Both the position numbers and the translations under genes were made by a program. This document shows, piece after piece, positions 38,919-47,175 of a stretch of 64,000 bases of DNA (position 1 is its first letter; each line of letters starts with the position of its first letter). The notes under the pieces are model-generated. The model saw only the letters and a list, made by a program, of their open reading frames with translations. It was not told the DNA's origin and did not search any database. Source of the DNA: Nitrosospira sp. 56-18 (lineage in GTDB: Bacteria; Pseudomonadota; Gammaproteobacteria; Burkholderiales; Nitrosomonadaceae); assembly GCA_001899235.1 (NCBI GenBank), contig MKVR01000050.1, positions 22,871-86,870 of the forward strand, given 5' to 3'.

Positions 38919-39298
38919 AATTATATTATTTCTCAGGAAAAATGCAATCTTCCCATGAAAAAATTCATGAATGGTAAATATCCCGGATGTCGCAAATGTC
39001 GGTAATGAAAACGTGAACATCGCAGGGCTACCCGGTCTCCGTTTGCCCCATCGGGTCGCGAGCGCTTGGAATGGGCCAGTACTGCTGCTTCCAGATAGAT
39101 GGCCATTCCCGCGACTCCGAGGCCACCAACATAGTAGAATGCCCATCAGACAGACGATCGGGGCTCAAGCTCGCGTTTGTCATGCTGATCCGGCCGCAAG
39201 CCCGCTTTTGAACGGCTGCAGGATAAAAAGAACGCGGGCTGAAATTGAAGGATTTCGTAGATGCCCCGCACTCCCCACATGTTTTCTCGCACATCGAA
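38919..39298. other. Intergenic region between the metal cluster and the glycan locus
   Basis: About 380 bases between divergent units. No gene is supported. It should hold the promoter of the ABC exporter, but I see no clear -35/-10 pair. Confidence 0.45.
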
Positions 39299-40081
39299 AT
39301 GTTTGCAACCGCACTACGGGATCTGAGGTCAAGCCTCGCAGCATGGCGCTTATGGTGCCTCCTGGGCTGGCTGGAGATACGGCAGCGCTATGCCCGCTCC
39401 ACTTTGGGGCCCTTCTGGCTGACCATATCGATGGGAGTGATCGTCGGCTCGATCGGCGTGGTTTATGGAGCACTGTTCAATCAGAATATCGCCGACTACT
39501 TGCCTATGATGGGCATAGGCCTCGTTTTCTGGGGCCTGCTTACCAGCATCATCAATGAAAGCTGCATGGCCTATATCAATTCCGCGGGATATATCCGCCA
39601 GACTGCGACGCCCAAGCTGCTGTTCATGCTGCAGGCAGGATGGCGCAACTTTCTCATTTTCCTGCATAACTTTTTGATAGTCATACTGTTGCTCGCCGTC
39701 TTCGGCTCGAAGGACTGGTCAACCGTTTCTCTTTTTTTCCCCGGACTGGTACTCTTCATTCTCAACGCACTGTGGATCGGGCAGGTTGCGGGCATCATCT
39801 CGGCCCGGTTTCGCGATCTTCCCCAGATTATTTCCGCCATGCTGCAGATGGCGTTTTATGTGACGCCCATCCTCTTTCAGCCCGGAATGCTCAAGGATCA
39901 TCGCTGGATAATCGACTACAATCCGTTTGCGCATCTGCTCGAACTGGTTCGAGGTCCCCTGGTTGGCGCCGCGCCCGACACGCTGACCTGGACGGTGGGA
40001 ATCGTCATGGCGGTTGCGGGCTGGCTTCTGGCTCTGGCGTTGACTGAACGCTATCTCAAGCGCATTCCCTACTGGGTTTGA
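39299..40081 (+). CDS. ABC-2 type polysaccharide exporter permease (Wzm-like)
   Basis: Inner-membrane half of a two-gene ABC exporter for O-antigen or capsule. About 260 residues with six hydrophobic helices. The N-terminal LEIRQRYARSTLGPFWLTI is the family signature, and the end ERYLKRIPYWV is typical. It ends four bases before the ATPase gene. The start is uncertain: ATG at 39299 has a weak ribosome site, and a TTG 54 bases upstream is in frame. It opens the glycan locus. Confidence 0.9.
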   Translation: MFATALRDLRSSLAAWRLWCLLGWLEIRQRYARSTLGPFWLTISMGVIVGSIGVVYGALFNQNIADYLPMMGIGLVFWGLLTSIINESCMAYINSAGYIRQTATPKLLFMLQAGWRNFLIFLHNFLIVILLLAVFGSKDWSTVSLFFPGLVLFILNALWIGQVAGIISARFRDLPQIISAMLQMAFYVTPILFQPGMLKDHRWIIDYNPFAHLLELVRGPLVGAAPDTLTWTVGIVMAVAGWLLALALTERYLKRIPYWV

Positions 40082-40085
40082 CCGG

Positions 40086-40841
40086 ATGAGCGTCATTCGC
40101 CTGCATAATGTTTGTGTCGATCTGCCGGTATTTGAACTGAGCGGGCGTTCCCTGAAAATGCATCTTGCCCGCCTGGGAAGGCGCGGCCGCATCGGGAAGG
40201 ATAACGATGGCGTGGTAATCGTCCGGGCGCTGGATGACCTCACCCTGACCTTGCAGGAAGGCGACCGGGTGGGCCTGATCGGCCGCAATGGCGCGGGGAA
40301 GAGTACGCTGCTGCGGGTACTGGCAGGTATTTACGCTCCCACGGCAGGGCAGATATATAGCCGCGGCCGCATTGTGCCATTGCTCGATATCGCCCTGGGT
40401 ATGGATGAACTTTCGACCGGCCGCCAGAATTTGCGCCTTCGCGGTTTGCTCCTGGGAATGAGCAATGCCGAAATCAGGCGCAAGATAGAGGAAATCGCCG
40501 CCTTCACGGAACTCGGCGACCATCTGGATTTGCCGCTGCGGACTTATTCGAGCGGCATGCGGCTGAGGCTGGCCTTCGCGGTTTCCACCGCGGTTGATGC
40601 GGATATACTTTTACTGGACGAGGTGATCGGCGTAGGCGATGCATCATTCATGAAAAAGGCTGAAGGACGGATGCTCGACCTGCAAAGCCGCGCAAAAATC
40701 GTGGTGCTCGCTTCCCACAGTGATACCGTCATTCACCAGATGTGCAACAAGGCACTCTGGATGGACCGCGGCCGGATCCGTGAATTTGGCCCGATGGATG
40801 AGGTTGCCGCCCGGTATGCCGCGGCACAATCCGCCGGGTGA
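40086..40841 (+). CDS. Polysaccharide ABC exporter ATPase (Wzt-like, no C-terminal sugar-binding domain)
   Basis: Energises glycan export with the Wzm-like permease. The 251-residue protein has Walker A GRNGAGKS at about 66-73, the ABC signature as TYSSGMRLRL near 152, Walker B DILLLDEV near 172, and the H-loop SHSD. It stops after the nucleotide-binding domain: the carbohydrate-recognition domain of E. coli O8/O9a Wzt is absent. Export should therefore not depend on recognising a terminal cap. Confidence 0.92.
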   Translation: MSVIRLHNVCVDLPVFELSGRSLKMHLARLGRRGRIGKDNDGVVIVRALDDLTLTLQEGDRVGLIGRNGAGKSTLLRVLAGIYAPTAGQIYSRGRIVPLLDIALGMDELSTGRQNLRLRGLLLGMSNAEIRRKIEEIAAFTELGDHLDLPLRTYSSGMRLRLAFAVSTAVDADILLLDEVIGVGDASFMKKAEGRMLDLQSRAKIVVLASHSDTVIHQMCNKALWMDRGRIREFGPMDEVAARYAAAQSAG

Positions 40842-41250
40842 TCTGCCTCTTTTCGTCACGCGGGAACCTCTGCTGTCCGCGAGTTTGCCGGTCCCCGGCC
40901 AGATTTACGAATGCGGCAGCATCTTCTTCAGGTATACTTCGCAAAAAATCCGCATTACAAACGATAACCCGGCCATCAGGCACGTGACTGCTATAAAAAA
41001 GCATAAGGGATCGTATTCCACTTACCGAACAATCTTTTAGCGTTCGATAGCAAGCTGTTTTCTTTTTTCCCCTCTCGAAAGCCGAGTGGCACAAAACTTC
41101 CCTGATATGTAACGTGGGATGTTTTTTACAACAATAAATAAGAACAGGCAAACTGTAACTCAAACATCTGTAAAAGATATTGGGTTAATCGCTGAAGTAT
41201 TCCGCAGTGTTAATACGCCCCTATTGATCCGGTGAGCAAACAGTATAAAC
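40842..41250. other. AT-rich non-coding stretch downstream of wzt
   Basis: About 410 bases with no supported gene and no obvious terminator. Composition becomes noticeably AT-richer than the exporter genes, marking the left edge of the presumed acquired block. Confidence 0.45.
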
Positions 41251-41340
41251 GTCATACCGGCAGAAGCCGGTATCCAGGGACGTTCGAAACGTCGTATTTA
41301 CTGGCTGGGAGCTGGATTCCGGATCAAGCCCGGAATGACG
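41251..41340. repeat. Palindromic repeat element with GTCATNCCGG ends
   Basis: Starts GTCATACCGGCAGAAGCCGG and ends with CCGGAATGAC, the inverse of its start apart from one base. It contains internal hairpins (CCGGCAGAAGCCGG). This is the familiar form of small dispersed palindromic elements found in many proteobacteria. It abuts the decayed IS630-like transposase. Confidence 0.65.
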
Positions 41341-41344
41341 GGAT

Positions 41345-41870
41345 TCATAGTATTTTTTGGCCAGATCAATAGTATCCTGATTAACTCGTGTACAGAATCT
41401 ACCGACCGATTCGATGATCTGATCGGCAGTCTTATGCCAGACGAAAAGAGCCGGACTTTGGTTATAGACGGCGAGGTAATCGCGGATGGCGCGTTCGAGT
41501 TCGACCGTACTGCGGTGCGACCCGCGCTTGGTCTGGCGCTCGCTGAGCAGCGCGGCAAACAGCGTGATCGTGCTATGGTGTGCATAGTCATGACTGCGTC
41601 GCTCGGTCACACCAAATGACAGCGGCAGCAGCGGCTGCATGCGATCCAGCATCTGGACTTGCGATTTCTCATCAACGCACAGCACCACGGCGCGAGTGGT
41701 GATGCCGAATACAAATACAAGTCGGCGGTATCACACACCTCGTCGATGAACAGCGGATAGGTGGACAGCTTGAACGTTTCGTGGTAATGCGGCTGCAAAC
41801 CGAATGCGTGCCAGATACGACTCACCTTAGAGGCGGTATTTACATTTCGCATGCCCATATTGCCATGGAT
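41345..41870 (-). pseudogene. IS630-type transposase remnant, frameshifted and internally deleted
   Basis: One frame encodes SRIWHAFGLQPHYHETFKLS and [16 protein letters not shown] frameshift near 41690 then leads to [20 protein letters not shown] and THDY-like residues up to LFAAL. The text then jumps near 41548 straight to [40 protein letters not shown]. The middle of the DDE catalytic domain, about 80 residues by comparison with intact IS630 enzymes, is missing. It is inactive. Inverted repeats were not identified. Confidence 0.85.
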
Positions 41871-42042
41871 CTTGCATGATAGACGTAGCAATCGCTGATA
41901 GCGCTCCGCCGGACATCGTCCAGTTGCGATGACTATCATGAGCATTTAAGCTGGAATCGCATACATCCAGAAGGGTGAACGGATTAATTGGCTTAATTTT
42001 TGATTCGGTTGAGCTTCGTAATACACAAACACAACCTGACTT

Positions 42043-42840
42043 ATGAGCACTCAAAAATCTGATATGAGCCTGGATAAAAAATCAGCCATTTTTATACATA
42101 TCCAGAAAACGGCTGGTACCTCAATGGTTGACATAGCAAGGCTACATTATCAACAAAAAAATATCATTAGCCACGGTGACTATCTGAAAGGAGTTTATCA
42201 TTCTCCGTTCAAAAAAGACTTCTGGATCAATGAACAGGTTATCAGTGATTTTCGCAGCATACCCTTTCTATCCGGTCATTTTGGTTATGATTTTGCCAGG
42301 CTTTTCATGCATGGAAGATACACATTCACTTTCTTGCGCGACCCGATCGAAAGGGTTCTGTCTTTCTATTATTTCTGCAAGAATCGGGATCCAAATGAAT
42401 TTGAAACATACCGGCTGTGCCAGCAATTCTCACTGGATGAATTCCTGAAAATGGGCCTGGAGCAACCAGAAATCAAATTTTTTATATGGAATAACCAGGT
42501 TTGGCAGCTTGCCTGCGGTTTTGGCAATTTCGAAAATCGCGACCTATCGTCATTCGAGTCCACAGAGCTTCTTGATCTGGCGATCAAGCATCTTGAAAAT
42601 TTTTCTTATATCGGGTTGACAGAAACCTTTGAGCAAGATCGTGACAAAATACTTACGGATCTCGGAATCGCTCTGCCTGAAGAAAAACTTATTTCAAATG
42701 CCACCCTCGCTCGTCCCACATCGCAAGACTTGCCGCGATCGACATTAAAATTACTGGAGCAACTCACCCATCTTGATCAGATTCTTTACCAGAGTGTGTG
42801 GTCCCAACGAAATTCGGAACTCAAGGTGATAGAGCCATGA
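42043..42840 (+). CDS. Sulfotransferase-family protein
   Basis: Predicted to move sulfate from PAPS to a sugar. The 265-residue protein has the 5'-phosphosulfate loop FIHIQKTAGTSM at about 15-26 and the 3'-phosphate motif TFLRDPIERVLSFYY at about 93-107. No signal peptide or membrane helix is seen, so it acts in the cytosol on a glycan precursor. Its stop overlaps the next gene's ATG (ATGA). Composition is AT-rich relative to the housekeeping genes. No PAPS-synthesis genes are adjacent. Confidence 0.85.
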   Translation: MSTQKSDMSLDKKSAIFIHIQKTAGTSMVDIARLHYQQKNIISHGDYLKGVYHSPFKKDFWINEQVISDFRSIPFLSGHFGYDFARLFMHGRYTFTFLRDPIERVLSFYYFCKNRDPNEFETYRLCQQFSLDEFLKMGLEQPEIKFFIWNNQVWQLACGFGNFENRDLSSFESTELLDLAIKHLENFSYIGLTETFEQDRDKILTDLGIALPEEKLISNATLARPTSQDLPRSTLKLLEQLTHLDQILYQSVWSQRNSELKVIEP

Positions 42841-45077
42841 CTAACCGATCTGATATCCCTAAGCCAATAAACGACGCACGTCCGCATGAGAAATCAGACA
42901 ATTCGAGGCGAGCCATGGACGAGTTGCAACGCATACAGAATATCTATCTCGAACTGATGCAATCAACTTTAACCGGCAATATTTACCGGGACGAGTCGCG
43001 GGCGCCATTCGGATCAAACATATTTAACCCGCAGTTGCGCGAACATGGTTTGGATTGGCCCTCGCATGCACAGACGATGATTGGTATAAAACGGCTGGCC
43101 AACTTGCGGGCACTGACAGAGTCCGTGATTACCGACAATGTACCGGGTGATCTCATAGAAACAGGAGTATGGCGTGGAGGCGCATGTATCTTGATGCGCG
43201 CTGTCCTGTATGCATACAACATAACTGACCGGTATGTTTGGGTTGCCGATTCCTTCGAAGGATTACCGCCAGCCAATGAGCAGCAATACCCCGCAGACGC
43301 CGGTTCTGATTTTTATAAATACGATGAACTCGCAGTCACGCTTGAGCAGGTCCAGGAGAACTTTCGGATCTATAGTTTACTGGACGAACAGACGAAATTC
43401 ATCAAAGGCTGGTTCAAAGACACCCTGCCGGGTGCGCCGATCGAACAACTGGCGCTGCTACGGTTGGATGGCGATATGTATGAATCGACCATGGATGCCC
43501 TGACCAGCCTGTATCCGAAGCTGTCGCCTCACGGATATGTGATTGTCGATGACTATCATGTTGTGCCTGCATGCAAGTCTGCGATAGACGACTACTGCAG
43601 TGCTAACGGATTGCAACCGGAGATTATCGAGATCGACGGTGTAGGCGTTTATTGGAGAAAGCCGCCTATGACGAAGCACGGTGCGGAGATCATAAGGCCG
43701 AGCTCAGTGGAGTCCCCTGACATGCAGATCGGTCGACTCAACCAGGCCGTAATTGAATTGAGCCAAAATGTAATTACCCGGCTCAACCAGTCCGTGGCCG
43801 AGCGGGATGCGCAGATCACCCGGCTCAACCAAGCCGCCATCGAATTAAGCCAAAACGTAATTATCCGGCTCAACCAAGCCGTCGCCGAACGCGACGAGCA
43901 GCTTGCCGCACTCAACCAGTCCAATGCCAAACTTACCGGGAAGGTGACAGCACTCCTGTCGTCGACCAGTTGGCGAATCACCAAGCCAATACGCGAAACA
44001 AAAAATATCATCAATGCTGTCAGATCAAGATATCCGCCGATAGCCGCCTCACGCGATAGTGATCAGTCCATGTCAAAAACTGACCACCATCCCAGCACGC
44101 AGGAAGTAAGACTTATCGGTGCAACCTCAGTGCGCGACCGCAATCCTATTTTATCGAGTCAGGAAAGATCTGAAACCGGGGGGCGAATTTGTGAGCCGGT
44201 GATTGATAGCATGGAGGGCGCAAACATGAGTGTCGAAAAACGCCATGTTTACGAATATGCCGTTGATCTTTCTGGAAAAACCGCGCCTGTTTATGTAATG
44301 CATCTAGTTGGAAAATCAAAACGTGTACTGGAAGTTGGCTGCGGGCCTGGCTCGATTACGAAGATTCTGGCGCAGGAAGGGCAATGCCGAGTAACGGGTC
44401 TCGAGCTTGATCCGGAGGCAATCAAAAAGGCGACCCCTTACTGTGACACAGTCATGCAGGCCGATCTGAATTCCCCGGAATGGCCGCGTTTGCTTGATGG
44501 TATGGAACGATTCGACGTGGTAGTGGCGGCCGATGTACTGGAACACTTATATGATCCCTGGGTTGCTCTGAAACGTATGGTTTCTTTCATCAGCCCGGAT
44601 GGTTACCTCGTGATTTCGCTACCTCATGTTGGTCACGCAGCCGTTGCGTCGTGTTTGATTAATAGCGACTTCGAATATCGCGACTGGGGTTTGCTCGATC
44701 GTACGCATATCCGTTTCTTCGGTCTCAAGAACATCGAGGCGTTGTTTGCTCAGGCCAGTCTCAAAATCATCGAGGCAAGATACGTTATCAAGCCGCCAGA
44801 AGAAACAGAATTTGCAACAAGCTGGTCCAGGCTCCCCATCGCCGTGCAGGATGCACTAAAGACCTGCGCCTGCGCCGACGTATATCAAGTGGTGGTTAAA
44901 GCCGTTCCGCTTAATTACCCTGGTAGCGTGGTGGCATTGGTGCCACCTAAACATGAATACAACCATGCTTTCACGGCAAGCCCTCCATCATGGAAGAACC
45001 GTGTAGGACGATACCTAAGTCCCCAACTCAAGCAGCGTATACGCAAGAACTTCAAGATTCTGGGAATAGACCTATGA
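42837..45077 (+). CDS. TylF-type methyltransferase fused through a repeat coil to a second SAM methyltransferase
   Basis: The 746-residue protein has two methyltransferase modules. Residues about 60-285 resemble TylF/MycF sugar O-methyltransferases (IETGVWRGGACILMRAVL near 106, DSFEGLPP, LRLDGDMYEST, YVIVDDY). Residues 300-357 are two 29-residue repeats (RLNQAVIELSQNV...AERDAQIT) predicted to form a coiled coil. Residues about 480-680 form a class I SAM methyltransferase (VLEVGCGPGS near 497, VVAADVLEHLYDPW). It probably methylates two positions of the exported glycan, or caps the chain with the coil as a length ruler. The start overlaps the sulfotransferase stop, and its own stop overlaps the WbsX start. 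Confidence 0.85.
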   Translation: MTNRSDIPKPINDARPHEKSDNSRRAMDELQRIQNIYLELMQSTLTGNIYRDESRAPFGSNIFNPQLREHGLDWPSHAQTMIGIKRLANLRALTESVITDNVPGDLIETGVWRGGACILMRAVLYAYNITDRYVWVADSFEGLPPANEQQYPADAGSDFYKYDELAVTLEQVQENFRIYSLLDEQTKFIKGWFKDTLPGAPIEQLALLRLDGDMYESTMDALTSLYPKLSPHGYVIVDDYHVVPACKSAIDDYCSANGLQPEIIEIDGVGVYWRKPPMTKHGAEIIRPSSVESPDMQIGRLNQAVIELSQNVITRLNQSVAERDAQITRLNQAAIELSQNVIIRLNQAVAERDEQLAALNQSNAKLTGKVTALLSSTSWRITKPIRETKNIINAVRSRYPPIAASRDSDQSMSKTDHHPSTQEVRLIGATSVRDRNPILSSQERSETGGRICEPVIDSMEGANMSVEKRHVYEYAVDLSGKTAPVYVMHLVGKSKRVLEVGCGPGSITKILAQEGQCRVTGLELDPEAIKKATPYCDTVMQADLNSPEWPRLLDGMERFDVVVAADVLEHLYDPWVALKRMVSFISPDGYLVISLPHVGHAAVASCLINSDFEYRDWGLLDRTHIRFFGLKNIEALFAQASLKIIEARYVIKPPEETEFATSWSRLPIAVQDALKTCACADVYQVVVKAVPLNYPGSVVALVPPKHEYNHAFTASPPSWKNRVGRYLSPQLKQRIRKNFKILGIDL
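43734..43907 (+). repeat. Two 87-bp in-frame repeats in the methyltransferase fusion
   Basis: Units at 43734-43820 and 43821-43907 encode near-identical 29-residue segments. They align without gaps, and each unit holds two RLNQ-type sub-motifs. Repeat number could vary between strains by slippage. Confidence 0.85.
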
Positions 45078-46420
45078 CAGTGCATCTACCACATCATGGG
45101 TTGCCAAACGACAATGAAATTACAGCATCAAATAATCAGTCGTCTATCAGGTTGGTTTCTTTCTATCTTACCCAGTTTCATCCAACACCGGAGAATGACC
45201 TTTGGTGGGGCAAAGGGTTTACTGAATGGACCAACGTGACAAAGGCGGAACCTCTATTCGAAGGCCATCGCCAACCACATTTGCCCAGTGACTTTGGCTT
45301 TTACGATTTGCGTGTCCGGGAAACCAGACGCGACCAGATCAGGGTGGCAAAACAATATGGCATAGATGGGTTTTGCTATCACTACTATTGGTTCTCCGGT
45401 AAAAGAATACTAAATTTGCCGCTAGACGATATGCTCTCCGATGCTGAGAGCGATATGCCATTTTGTTTGTGCTGGGCTAACGAGAACTGGACTCGCCGTT
45501 GGGATGCGGCTGATCATGAAATCCTGATTGCCCAAAAATATTTGCCGAACGATGATTTGGATTTCATCAAATCATTGGTACCGTTCTTTCGAGACAAGCG
45601 CTATATCCGCGTAGATGAAAAGCCATACCTTATTGTCTATCGTCCCCAACACCTCCCCGATGCACGCAAGACGGTCGCGATCTGGCGGGATTATTGCCGC
45701 ACAATCGGTTTGGGGGAGATTCATGTGTGTGCAGCATTGACTCATGGTAACGAAGATTACTCCAGGTTTGGATTTGATAGTGGTGTAGAGTTTCCGCCGC
45801 ACAATCTCCGATCAGGCAATATCAATAACCTAGTAAAACCATATAATATTTTCAGCGGCAATATTATGCAATATGCATCTATTGCCCAATCATATCTAGA
45901 CAGAACTTACGGCACATGTCGCGTTTTTAAAACGGTATTTCCCTCGTGGGACAACACGGCACGCACTAAGGAGCGTGCACTTGTTGTGCTTAATGGTACC
46001 CCAGAAAATTATGAATATTGGCTCGCGTCAACCATTGATCTAGTAAAGCAGTCGAACGGAAAGGATGAGCTGTTATTCATTAATGCGTGGAATGAATGGG
46101 CAGAGGGCTGCCATCTTGAGCCTGATCAATGGTTTGGCCACGCATTCCTCAAGGCGACCCAGGATGCAAAAATGGGTCTGCGTAGATTTGCCAAATTTCC
46201 AGATGTTGACTTACCTCACACAAGTGAAGTGATTTACCGGACATTCTGGGCAGATATACGTAACACCATCAATTATCATGCCCAGTTGAAGATCGGAAAT
46301 CTAAAGCTCGTCGTGAATCAGATGCCATGGCTGCGTTTTATATTGCTGCCAGCAATCAAGGCGATACGTACTCTGCGAGCACGAATACAGCGGTCTCCTC
46401 AAGCCGAAAAGAATGGCTGA
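45074..46420 (+). CDS. WbsX-type glycan enzyme (Glyco_tran_WbsX family)
   Basis: The 448-residue protein matches the WbsX family found in O-antigen loci: LVSFYLTQFHPTPENDLWWGKGFTEWTNV near the start, GIDGFCYHYYWFSGKRIL, FCLCWANENWTRRWD and the C-terminal FINAWNEWAEGCHLEPD. The family is annotated as glycosyltransferase, but it has a glycoside-hydrolase-99-like barrel, so transferase versus hydrolase is unsettled. No signal peptide is present. The start overlaps the preceding stop (ATGA), so it is coupled to the methyltransferase fusion. Confidence 0.88.
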   Translation: MTVHLPHHGLPNDNEITASNNQSSIRLVSFYLTQFHPTPENDLWWGKGFTEWTNVTKAEPLFEGHRQPHLPSDFGFYDLRVRETRRDQIRVAKQYGIDGFCYHYYWFSGKRILNLPLDDMLSDAESDMPFCLCWANENWTRRWDAADHEILIAQKYLPNDDLDFIKSLVPFFRDKRYIRVDEKPYLIVYRPQHLPDARKTVAIWRDYCRTIGLGEIHVCAALTHGNEDYSRFGFDSGVEFPPHNLRSGNINNLVKPYNIFSGNIMQYASIAQSYLDRTYGTCRVFKTVFPSWDNTARTKERALVVLNGTPENYEYWLASTIDLVKQSNGKDELLFINAWNEWAEGCHLEPDQWFGHAFLKATQDAKMGLRRFAKFPDVDLPHTSEVIYRTFWADIRNTINYHAQLKIGNLKLVVNQMPWLRFILLPAIKAIRTLRARIQRSPQAEKNG

Positions 46421-46439
46421 TACCCACCACTAGAGCACT

Positions 46440-46830
46440 AACCAGTAATCAAACAGCGCCCCCGCTCAAGAACAAGAAGATTAAAAACGGCGGATAACAT
46501 GCTGCGGTAATCGCGGTTATAAAGTCGAGCGGTTGCTATCCATAGGTAGCATCTTCAAAATAGTCAAGGTCAAGAATCAGGACTTCGAGTAGTGGCGTAA
46601 CCTGCAATGAATGTTCCATTAATATGCGGGCGAATCGATACGCACTCTTACGGGTGGCGGCGTGTTCAAATCGGGTATGGTGGCTGATTATGTCAGCACT
46701 TCATCCCGATCAAACAGCTTGCGGCCCACACACCCAAAAAGCGCGGGTTCATTTCACAGCGAGTTGCTGTCGTTGCCGCCTTCATAACTGGATTGATAGA
46801 TACGCTGTTGTAGCCAAATTGCTTACGGGA
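46440..46830 (-). pseudogene. Degenerate IS1380-like transposase fragment
   Basis: Conceptual minus-strand translation, with several stops and shifts, gives QQRIYQSSYEGGNDSNSL, then a stretch like SATIPDLNTPP, then VLILDLDYFEDATYG. These follow the order of IS1380-family motifs (YE..ND...L, SQPTISRLEN, VLDIDDT.D..HG). It is badly decayed and assigned by pattern only. Confidence 0.45.
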
Positions 46831-47069
46831 TGTTTGATGTAATCAGAATCCGCTTGTCATTCGGTGCCCCAGTAATTCATGCGATCCATGCGATCAGCCC
46901 GATTTGGCGATCTATTTTACGCAGCAATAGTGATTCGAGATCGGAAGACAACTCGCCACCATTGAATTGGCCCGGATAGTGAAGCCCGCAGTTGGTGAAA
47001 AGCGTAACTGTTCTGGAATAGAGTGTGGCATGGGCAGAGCGCTGTATCTGTTTTATGTATACATTTCTT
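46831..47069. other. Non-coding stretch right of the IS1380-like remnant
   Basis: No gene is supported. Together with the remnant it forms a 750-base break between the WbsX gene and the pyruvyltransferase fusion, so the latter probably has its own promoter. Confidence 0.45.
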
Positions 47070-47104
47070 TATAACTATAATTATATCAGACAGTTATAGT
47101 TATA
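47070..47104. promoter_or_regulatory. Palindrome upstream of the glycosyltransferase-pyruvyltransferase gene
   Basis: TATAACTATAA and TTATAGTTATA are perfect 11-base inverted arms with a 13-base spacer, ending 71 bases before the start codon. A T run follows (TATATTTTT). It could be an operator or a weak terminator of the preceding unit; AT-only arms also allow chance formation. Confidence 0.4.
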
Positions 47105-47175
47105 TTTTTCCGTTTTTGAATAATTCAGAATAGATTGGGCTAAGCATAATTTAACGATTTGCACCAAAATCCTGG

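Noticed and set aside
40729-41163. Minus-strand open frame of 144 codons after wzt
   Set aside because: Half of it is antisense to wzt and the rest lacks any recognisable domain or ribosome site.
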